Assembly: GCA_964462865.1 (NCBI GenBank)
Contig: CAYWZO010000032.1
Coordinates: forward strand, 1 to 22,610
DNA: 22,610 bases
Reading direction: 5' to 3'
Source of the DNA: Fen-1077 sp964462865
GTDB lineage: Bacteria > Chloroflexota > Dehalococcoidia > Dehalococcoidales > RBG-16-60-22
This document shows, one piece after another, positions 6,777 to 12,379 of the stretch. Numbering within the stretch: the stretch's first letter is position 1; each line of letters begins with the position of its first letter. The position numbers and the translations under genes were made by a program. Below the pieces are notes generated by a model. It was not told the DNA's origin. It made no database searches and saw only the letters and a program-made list of their open reading frames with translations.

Positions 6777-6820
6777 GCAAGCCCAAAACCAATTGTTAAA
6801 TTAGATTCCTTTGACAGGTG

Positions 6821-6849
6821 TTGACATAAATTAATGGTCGTAATATAAT
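6821..6849 (+). promoter_or_regulatory. Consensus sigma70 promoter for the intergenic RNA
   Basis: TTGACA (6821-6826) and TATAAT (6844-6849) are separated by exactly 17 nt, a perfect consensus on all three counts. A second TTGACA lies at 6811-6816. Initiation is expected near A6856. Confidence 0.85.
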
Positions 6850-6855
6850 AATTCT

Positions 6856-7039
6856 ATCTTTTGAATCAAGGGGATATGAATGCAATATCGGGACTGCGGG
6901 ATGCAACCGGGTCTTCAGGGTTTTGCCGGGACTACCACGCCCCGGGGGGCTCGTTGTGTCTCCAGTCCGGGACTTGGTGCGCGTTAGTAAATAGTCCGGA
7001 GACACGGAGAGAGCCCAGGTAAATTGCCTGGGCTTTTTT
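6856..7039 (+). ncRNA. Candidate structured non-coding RNA of about 184 nt, class unrecognised
   Basis: The unit runs from the predicted start to the intrinsic terminator and has no credible ORF with a ribosome binding site. Helices read by eye: GATAT/ATATC (6873-6877/6885-6889), CCGGG/CCCGG (6926-6930/6941-6945), and a long hairpin of GTGTCTCC/GGAGACAC (6956-6963/6998-7005) stacked on GGACT/AGTCC (6970-6974/6993-6997). Length and a strong autonomous promoter would suit 6S RNA, but I cannot pair the 5' and 3' ends as 6S requires. I see no SRP GGAAG loop, RNase P core or tmRNA tag frame. GGGCTC (6947-6952) can pair with GAGCCC (7011-7016), competing with the terminator, so a riboswitch or attenuator for the downstream gene is the alternative. 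The gap 6777-7141 holds nothing else obvious. Confidence 0.6.
7013..7039 (+). terminator. Intrinsic terminator
   Basis: A seven-base-pair stem, GCCCAGG (7013-7019) with CCTGGGC (7027-7033), encloses a 7-nt loop and is followed directly by six T residues (7034-7039). Confidence 0.92.
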
Positions 7040-7067
7040 ATTATCAGGCTTAGACAGAAGAGATAAT

Positions 7068-7097
7068 TTGATAATTAAGTGGCTTTTGCATTATAAA
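7068..7097 (+). promoter_or_regulatory. Candidate promoter of the ppi-hom-thrC operon
   Basis: TTGATA (7068-7073), an 18-nt spacer and TATAAA (7092-7097) lie downstream of the terminator and about 45 nt before the GTG at 7142. This gives the operon its own start, independent of the RNA unit upstream. Confidence 0.6.
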
Positions 7098-7141
7098 TAT
7101 AGAGACAGCCAGCCCAATTATTTACTAGAAGGAAAACGTTT

Positions 7142-8443
7142 GTGGCCAAGAAAAGGAAAGAGGAAAAACCAAAAGAATATACCCGCCGTCAGCTATCGCA
7201 CTTTAAAAAGACGCAACGGCGTCAGCGTATCGTAAAAATCGTGGGGATTTCCGTCCTCGCTATCGTTATTTTGCTTCCTTTGGCGGGATGGTTCCATCAG
7301 GAGTATCTGCCCCTGCACCGGACCATGCTGAAAGTCAACGGTGTTAAATTCAACGTCGGTTATTATATCGACTTCATGAAGGTCATGCGGTACAATGATA
7401 AGACCACAGATTCTGCCACGCTGGCCTACGAAGCCGCTCAGCAGATAGCCCAGGGTGAAATTCTCCGGCAGGGGGCCGGGAAGCTTGGCGTTACCGTCAG
7501 TGATAACGAGACAAAGAACTTTCTGAAAATGGTGGGCTTCCCGGATTCTCAGGCCGCCAGGGACTATTTCGGGAACCAGTTGCTGATAAATAAATTAAAG
7601 ACCGGCCATTTCAGTTCCGGTGTCCCGGAGACTGGTGACCAGGTGCATCCTCTGATGATGATGCTGGAGAGCGAACAGCAGGCTGCGGAATTCAGGCAGA
7701 GGCTGGTCAGCGGGGACAACTTTACCGCGCTGGCCAGTGAGTTCGGGCAGGATTACTACTCGAAAAACATCAATCAAGGTGACTTTGGCCTGCATGTCCG
7801 GGACGTGCTTAAAGACCAGGTGAGTTCGGCGGTACCTCTGGACTACGCCTTCAGCGCCGCCGTGGGGGATTTGAGCTTACCTTTAAGTGATAACGAAACA
7901 TACAAGCAGTCGGGCTACTGGCTCATCAAACTCGTGGACAGGCCGGAAGAGGGCAAGGTCAATGTCCAGGCCCTGTTCGTCGGCGACAATGCCACGGCCA
8001 TGGATGTTAAAGGACGGCTGGAGGCCGGTACGCTAAGTCTGGCCGACGCCGCCGAAAAATATACCGAGTACAGCCTGTCTAAAGAGAAGCACGGAGACCT
8101 CGGGGTGATAAGCGTGTCCGAGAACAGCACGTTCACGGCGGTCTTTAATGATTATGTGTTTAACCCGGACACGCCGACGGGACCGTGGAGCCAGCCCATC
8201 CACGAAACGGAACTCTGGACACAGGGGGGCTTCTGGCTGGTCAAGGTGCTGGAAAAACTGGAGGATGCCAAACTTAGCGATGAAGACCGGGACTACCTTA
8301 TAGGGCGGGCTCTGGACGCCTGGTATTCCGAGCTGACATCCGCCCCTGACCTCAATCTGGAGAGCGACCTGTTGACCCCTGAAATGAGAGACTGGGCCAT
8401 GGAGCGGCTTGATAAGGAATATCCTGTATCGCAGGTGCAATGA
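7142..8443 (+). CDS. Membrane-anchored SurA/parvulin-like peptidyl-prolyl isomerase
   Basis: 433 residues from GTG 7142, with AGAAGGA eight bases upstream. A highly basic cytoplasmic N-terminus (residues 1-31) is followed by one TM segment (about 32-50), then a large extracytoplasmic part. Residues about 60-160 look like a SurA-N chaperone domain. Residues about 175-265 carry a parvulin pattern (LVSGDNFTALASEFGQD, then GDFGL, then AVGDLSLPL and GYWLIKLVD). A second, more divergent parvulin-like unit lies at about 275-400 (GDLGVISV, GGFWLVKVLEK). The expected role is folding of exported proteins at the outer face of the membrane. Its stop is one base before hom, so it is co-transcribed with threonine genes, an arrangement with no evident functional logic. 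PPIase activity is family inference; substrate-site residues were not verified. Confidence 0.8.
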   Translation: MAKKRKEEKPKEYTRRQLSHFKKTQRRQRIVKIVGISVLAIVILLPLAGWFHQEYLPLHRTMLKVNGVKFNVGYYIDFMKVMRYNDKTTDSATLAYEAAQQIAQGEILRQGAGKLGVTVSDNETKNFLKMVGFPDSQAARDYFGNQLLINKLKTGHFSSGVPETGDQVHPLMMMLESEQQAAEFRQRLVSGDNFTALASEFGQDYYSKNINQGDFGLHVRDVLKDQVSSAVPLDYAFSAAVGDLSLPLSDNETYKQSGYWLIKLVDRPEEGKVNVQALFVGDNATAMDVKGRLEAGTLSLADAAEKYTEYSLSKEKHGDLGVISVSENSTFTAVFNDYVFNPDTPTGPWSQPIHETELWTQGGFWLVKVLEKLEDAKLSDEDRDYLIGRALDAWYSELTSAPDLNLESDLLTPEMRDWAMERLDKEYPVSQVQ

Positions 8444-8444
8444 T

Positions 8445-9758
8445 ATGAAGAAAAAGAGTATAGGAATAGGTCTGATGGGGCTGGGGGTGGTTGCCGGGCA
8501 GGTGGCCAGGGTGCTGGCGGGTAAATCTGCGGAGCTGGCGGAAAAAGTCGGCTGCTCCCTGGTCCTGTGCAGGGTCAAGGTACTGGCGGTTGACCTGGAA
8601 CGCGCCCAGGCGAAAGAGATGCCGGGCGGTATTCTCACCACCGATGATGAAGAGTTCTTCAATACGCCGGATATAGACATCATCGTCGAGGCTATCGGCG
8701 GCGAGCACCCGGCCTTAGAATATATCCAGAGGGCGCTCTCCGGTGGCAAGCATGTGGTCACTTCCAATAAAGAGGTCATCGCCAAGCACGGCGTGGAGCT
8801 ACTGGCCCTGGCGCGGCAGCACGGCGTCGGCCTGCAATACGAGGCCAGCGTCGGCGGCGGCATCCCGCTGATTGCCCCTTTCAAGCACGACCTCGTGGCC
8901 AATAACATCAGCGGCATCTTCGCCATCATCAACGGCACCACCAATTATATCTTGAGCCGGATGGCCCGCGAGGGCATTGATTTTGCCGCGGCCCTGAAAC
9001 AGGCGCAGGAACTCGGCTACGCGGAGAGCAACCCGGCCAATGACATTGAAGGCATTGATGCCCACTACAAGCTGGCTATCCTTGCCTCGCTGGCCTTCCG
9101 CCGGCAGGTGCGTCCCGAGGACATTTACCGCGAGGGAATCTCCCGGCTTACCAGCCGCGATTTCCGCTACGCGCGGGAACTCGGCTTCGCCATCAAGCTG
9201 CTGGCCATCGCCAAGCGCAGTAACAACTCTATCGAGGTACGGGTGCACCCCGTCTTCATTCCCCGGGACTCTTTCCTGGCCAAGGTGGACGGCGTCTATA
9301 ACGCCATCCAGGTGGAAGGCGACCTGGTCGGCAAGGTGCTTTTCATGGGCGAAGGCGCTGGCGCCAACCCCACCAGCAGCGCCGTCATCGCCGATGTTGT
9401 CTCATCGGCACGGAAAATCGTTCTGGGCGTCGGCAGCATCTCGGTATGGAAAGCAGACTCGGGCGAGAGCATCAAGCCGATGGCGGAAATCGAGACCCAG
9501 TATTATATCAGGTTGAGTGCGGCGGACCGGCCCGGCGTGCTGGCGAAAATCGCCACGGTTTTCGGCAATCACGATATCAGCATCGCCTCGGCCATACAGC
9601 CGGAGTCTGATGACAAGACGCAGACGGCGGAAATCGTGATTATGACCCACCCGGCCAAAGAGGGGGAAATGCAGAAAGCCCTCCGCGAGCTGGGCCAGCT
9701 GGAGGTGGTCCGGGAGGTCAGCAATTTCATCCGCGTCGAGGAACTGGAAGGGGGCTAG
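8445..9758 (+). CDS. hom: Homoserine dehydrogenase
   Basis: Reduces aspartate semialdehyde to homoserine with NAD(P)H in the threonine/methionine branch. I start at ATG 8445 (MKKKSIGIGLMGLG), one base after the previous stop, because the upstream in-frame codons are the end of the preceding gene. This gives 437 residues. The Rossmann motif spans residues 6-20, the TSNKEVIAKHG segment contains K109, and GTTNYILSRM lies at about 164-173. The catalytic D205/K209 pair sits in DIEGIDAHYKL. A C-terminal ACT domain (about 353-425, DRPGVLAKIATVFG) suggests allosteric control, commonly by threonine. It is followed 2 nt later by thrC. The length matches ACT-containing monofunctional Hom proteins. Confidence 0.95.
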   Translation: MKKKSIGIGLMGLGVVAGQVARVLAGKSAELAEKVGCSLVLCRVKVLAVDLERAQAKEMPGGILTTDDEEFFNTPDIDIIVEAIGGEHPALEYIQRALSGGKHVVTSNKEVIAKHGVELLALARQHGVGLQYEASVGGGIPLIAPFKHDLVANNISGIFAIINGTTNYILSRMAREGIDFAAALKQAQELGYAESNPANDIEGIDAHYKLAILASLAFRRQVRPEDIYREGISRLTSRDFRYARELGFAIKLLAIAKRSNNSIEVRVHPVFIPRDSFLAKVDGVYNAIQVEGDLVGKVLFMGEGAGANPTSSAVIADVVSSARKIVLGVGSISVWKADSGESIKPMAEIETQYYIRLSAADRPGVLAKIATVFGNHDISIASAIQPESDDKTQTAEIVIMTHPAKEGEMQKALRELGQLEVVREVSNFIRVEELEGG

Positions 9759-9760
9759 CC

Positions 9761-10813
9761 ATGAAACGCGGTGTCCTGTTTCAATACAAAAAATACCTGC
9801 CTTTTACCCGAAAGACCCCCATGTTCACCATCGGCGAAGGCGATACACCGCTGGTAAAATGCGATAGGCTGGCGCAGCGGTACGGCTGCGGCGCGCTTTA
9901 CTTCAAGCTGGAAGGGTGCCATCCCACCGGCTCCTTTAAGGACCGGGGCATGGTGGTGGCCGTGGCCAAAGCAGTGGAGGCCGGCAGCCGGGCAGTAATT
10001 TGTGCCTCCACCGGCAACACCAGCGCCTCGGCGGCCGCTTATGCCGCCTGCTGCGGGCTGGAGTGTATCATCATTATCCCCGGCGGGAAAATCGCCCTGG
10101 GAAAGCTGGCCCAGGCCATCGTTTACGGGGCGAAAATCATCGCCGTCGATGGCAATTTCGATAAAGCTTTAGAAATCGTCCGCAGCCTGTCGGAAAAGCA
10201 CCCGGTGACCCTGGTCAACTCGCTCAATCCCAACCGCATCGAGGGGCAGAAGACCGCCGCTTTCGAGATAATCGATGTCCTCGGCGATGCCCCGGACTAC
10301 CTCTTCCTGCCGGTGGGCAACGCCGGCAATATCACCGCTTACTGGAAGGGCTTTAAAGAGTACTGCGAGGCTGGTAAAGCGACGAAGAAACCGAAGATGT
10401 ACGGCTTTCAGGCCGAGGGCGCTGCGCCCATCGTCCGCGGTTACGCCATCGAAAAACCAGAGACGGTCGCCACGGCCATACGCATTGGCAATCCGGCCAG
10501 CTGGCAGAAAGCCGTGGCCGCCCGCGATGAGTCCGGCGGCATTATCGACATGGTCAGCGACGACGAGATACTGGCTGCCCAGCGTATCATGGCAGCGGAG
10601 GCGGGCGTCTTTGGCGAGCCGGCCTCGGCGGCCTCCCTGGCCGGGCTGATTAAGCTGACCGGTAAAGGACAGGATTTTTCCGATAAAGTAATTGTCTGCG
10701 TGGTCACCGGCAGCGGCCTTAAGGACACCGAGACCGCCCTGAAGCAGACCCCGTCCATCACGGAGCTTCCGGCGGACATCAAGGCGGTGGAAAAGTCCCT
10801 GGGGTGGGCATAA
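9761..10813 (+). CDS. thrC: Threonine synthase
   Basis: 350 residues, a typical length for the short bacterial class. A PLP enzyme converting O-phosphohomoserine to L-threonine. The Schiff-base lysine is K60 in HPTGSFKDRGM. The phosphate-binding STGNTSASAAAYAA segment follows at about residues 86-99, and a GNAGNITAYWKG segment lies near 186-197. It starts 2 nt after the hom stop, so translation is probably coupled. Homoserine kinase (thrB), which makes its substrate, is absent from this operon and must be encoded elsewhere or replaced. A cruciform-type repeat directly follows the gene, possibly acting as transcript end. Confidence 0.95.
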   Translation: MKRGVLFQYKKYLPFTRKTPMFTIGEGDTPLVKCDRLAQRYGCGALYFKLEGCHPTGSFKDRGMVVAVAKAVEAGSRAVICASTGNTSASAAAYAACCGLECIIIIPGGKIALGKLAQAIVYGAKIIAVDGNFDKALEIVRSLSEKHPVTLVNSLNPNRIEGQKTAAFEIIDVLGDAPDYLFLPVGNAGNITAYWKGFKEYCEAGKATKKPKMYGFQAEGAAPIVRGYAIEKPETVATAIRIGNPASWQKAVAARDESGGIIDMVSDDEILAAQRIMAAEAGVFGEPASAASLAGLIKLTGKGQDFSDKVIVCVVTGSGLKDTETALKQTPSITELPADIKAVEKSLGWA

Positions 10814-10820
10814 ACGATTT

Positions 10821-10924
10821 GTCATTGCGAGCCATCCCCGATGAAATCGGGGAGGCGCGGCAATCTCTGTTATTGTCTCAGTTCAAATTAGAGATTGCCA
10901 CGTCGCTTCGCTCCTCGCAATGAC
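10821..10924. repeat. Cruciform-forming dispersed repeat (REP/MITE-like)
   Basis: A 104-nt element with outer arms GTCATTGCGAG (10821-10831) and CTCGCAATGAC (10914-10924). Inner arms are GGCAATCTCT (10859-10868) and AGAGATTGCC (10890-10899). A separate side hairpin CCCCGAT/ATCGGGG lies at 10836-10842/10846-10852. It fills the thrC-folE gap. From general knowledge, similar GTCATTGCGAG-type palindromes are dispersed in many bacterial genomes. No ORF is carried, so it would be non-autonomous. Confidence 0.75.
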
Positions 10925-10946
10925 AGCTAAAAACAGGAGGCGGCGT

Positions 10947-11513
10947 ATGTTTGACGAGGCGAAGATAAAAAAGGCGGTGCTGGATATTATCGAAGCTATC
11001 GGGGAAGACCCGTCCCGTGAGGGAATCAGGGGTACCCCCCAGCGCGTGGCGGAGATGTACGCCGAGCTTTTCCAGGGCCTGCACAAAGACCCGAAGGAAG
11101 ACCTCGACGTGGACTTCGAGCTGGGGCACCGTGAGATGGTGATACTGAAGGACATCCCGTTTTACTCCATGTGCGAGCACCACCTCCTGCCGTTTTACGG
11201 CGTGGCCCACGTGGGCTATATCCCCAACGCCGAGGGACGCATTGTGGGTATCAGCAAGCTCGCCAGGGTGGTGGAAACGATAGCCCGTCGCCCGCAGGTA
11301 CAGGAGCGTATGACCACGGAAATCGCCGACACAATTTTTAAAGGCTTGAAAGCCGACGGGGTGGGGGTGGTCATCCAGGCGGAGCACCTCTGCATGATTA
11401 TGCGCGGTATCAAGAAACCGGGCAGCAATGTGATTACCTCGGCACTGCGGGGGACCTTCCGCAGCAAGGCGGCCTCCCGCGCCGAGTTCTTCTCGCTGAT
11501 TCAGGGCAAGTAG
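10947..11513 (+). CDS. folE: GTP cyclohydrolase I (type IA)
   Basis: Converts GTP to 7,8-dihydroneopterin triphosphate, entry to folate and pterin synthesis. I start at ATG 10947 because AGGAGG (10935-10940) sits six bases upstream. The frame runs back to 10920, but those residues come from the dispersed repeat. The product is 188 residues, normal for FolE. Zinc ligands are C76 and H79 in SMCEHHLLPF and C149 in EHLCMIMRG. The GISKLARVVE substrate-site segment is at 101-110. The N-terminal GEDPSREGIRGTPQRVAEMY is classic. No other folate gene is adjacent. The gene lies between a repeat and a toxin-antitoxin pair and is probably transcribed alone or by read-through from thrC. A weak GGAG/CTCC hairpin follows (11517-11530). 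Confidence 0.96.
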   Translation: MFDEAKIKKAVLDIIEAIGEDPSREGIRGTPQRVAEMYAELFQGLHKDPKEDLDVDFELGHREMVILKDIPFYSMCEHHLLPFYGVAHVGYIPNAEGRIVGISKLARVVETIARRPQVQERMTTEIADTIFKGLKADGVGVVIQAEHLCMIMRGIKKPGSNVITSALRGTFRSKAASRAEFFSLIQGK

Positions 11514-11561
11514 GCAGGAGAAATAACTCCATAAGGCTGTTTTTCTTTTGAATTAAAATTC

Positions 11562-11590
11562 TTGACAAAATATCTCATTTGAAATATAAT
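11562..11590 (+). promoter_or_regulatory. Consensus promoter of hicBA, with direct repeats at the start
   Basis: TTGACA (11562-11567), 17 nt, TATAAT (11585-11590): a perfect consensus. AATAGTA is repeated at 11588-11594 and 11598-11604, exactly 10 nt apart (one helical turn) and overlapping the -10 and start region, a plausible site for autorepression by the antitoxin. AGGAGGT at 11608-11614 is the ribosome binding site. Confidence 0.75.
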
Positions 11591-11618
11591 AGTAGGAAAT
11601 AGTAAATAGGAGGTATAA

Positions 11619-12140
11619 TTGAAATTCATCATAGGTGGTCACAGCTACGAAATAAATAGAGAAGACATTCTGGTGGCAACCAGAGGTGTTGCTCCAAAAC
11701 CATTTGATGGAAGGAATAAATATTATGTTGAACTTCACGGATTAAATTATCCCATTAAGCAGATTATACACTTGGTGACGGGGCTTTCGTATACAGAAGA
11801 TTTTACGGCACAGTATGCTCTACATATACTTAAGAAATTGGGATTTTCAGTTCAATTACTGGAGCCAGTGAACGGAATAAAATCCATACCTAGCGTTCCA
11901 CAAAAGACTTCTGTAACTGAAGGTGTTATGAAGTTCGCGGTTACTCTGGAACAGGACGAAGACGGCTTTATCGTTGCCAGCGTTCCGGCTTTACCGGGGT
12001 GCCACACACAGGGCAGAACTAAAGAAGAGGCTATTGCCAACATTAAAGAGGCCATTCGTGGTTACATTGCCAGTATGCGACGGCATGGAGAATCGATACC
12101 TAGCGTTACCGAGGTACGAGAGGTGGAGGTCGCTGTTTGA
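11619..12140 (+). CDS. hicB: HicB-family antitoxin with an extra N-terminal domain
   Basis: 173 residues from TTG 11619, the start being fixed by AGGAGGT four bases upstream. The C-terminal part (about residues 104-173) is a HicB core: MKFAVTLEQDEDGFIVA, VPALPGCHTQGRTKEEAI, then a helix. HicB proteins bind and neutralise the HicA toxin and usually carry a DNA-binding domain after the core. None follows here. Instead, residues 1-85 form a separate AT-rich-encoded domain containing KYYVELHGLNYPIKQIIHLV and ALHILKKLGFSVQLL. That pattern resembles the N-terminal head domain seen on some McrA-type restriction enzymes; this is recalled and unverified. An internal ATG at 11928, preceded by GAAGG, could also yield a short, conventional HicB. 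The stop overlaps the hicA ATG. Confidence 0.8.
   Translation: MKFIIGGHSYEINREDILVATRGVAPKPFDGRNKYYVELHGLNYPIKQIIHLVTGLSYTEDFTAQYALHILKKLGFSVQLLEPVNGIKSIPSVPQKTSVTEGVMKFAVTLEQDEDGFIVASVPALPGCHTQGRTKEEAIANIKEAIRGYIASMRRHGESIPSVTEVREVEVAV
11881..11897 (+). repeat. Direct repeat copy 1 flanking the HicB core
   Basis: A 17-nt repeat, AATCSATACCTAGCGTT (S = C here, G in copy 2), encoding part of SIPSV in the linker before the HicB core. Copy 2 lies exactly 210 nt downstream. Confidence 0.7.
12091..12107 (+). repeat. Direct repeat copy 2 flanking the HicB core
   Basis: The same 17-nt repeat with one mismatch, again encoding SIPSV, at the end of the HicB core. The 210-nt offset equals 70 codons, so both copies are read in the same frame. 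Confidence 0.7.
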
Positions 12141-12373
12141 TGCTTCGCCTTCCGGTAATATCCGGCGATGATTTCGTCAAAGCAGTTCGGAAAATCGGTT
12201 ATCTCTGGGACCATACCGAGGGAAACCATATGATACTACTTCACCCATCCAAAGGCAGGCTTTCAGTCCCGAAACATAAAGAATTAGGTCCGGGATTGTT
12301 ACGTCATTTGATTAATGACGAGGGGCTTACAAGGGATGAGTTTCTTGCCTTACTAAAAGCCCGGAAAAGCTAA
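12140..12373 (+). CDS. hicA: HicA-family mRNA interferase toxin
   Basis: 77 residues from ATG 12140, overlapping the hicB stop by one base (TGATG), with GGAGGT upstream inside hicB. An in-frame TTG at 12137 is less likely. It is a small dsRBD-like toxin that cleaves mRNA when free of HicB. The family histidine is H30 in TEGNHMILLHP, followed by the typical GRLSVPKHKELGPGLLRHLI strand and helix. All elements look intact, so an active toxin is expected. Antitoxin-first order means HicB is translated before HicA. It ends 6 nt from the convergent gyrB stop with no visible terminator. Confidence 0.9.
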   Translation: MLRLPVISGDDFVKAVRKIGYLWDHTEGNHMILLHPSKGRLSVPKHKELGPGLLRHLINDEGLTRDEFLALLKARKS

Positions 12374-12379
12374 CTTACC

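Noticed and set aside
6856..7039. Known RNA classes (tmRNA, RNase P, SRP RNA, T-box, SAM or cobalamin riboswitch)
   Set aside because: The hallmark conserved segments I know for these are absent by eye; 6S remains possible but the closing stem is not seen.
10920..10946. Upstream start for folE at 10920
   Set aside because: The extra nine codons lie in the palindromic repeat and its edge; AGGAGG fits ATG 10947 far better.
10878..11387. Minus-strand ORF opposite folE
   Set aside because: Antisense to folE, and its end (CHCEERSDVAI) is translated repeat sequence.
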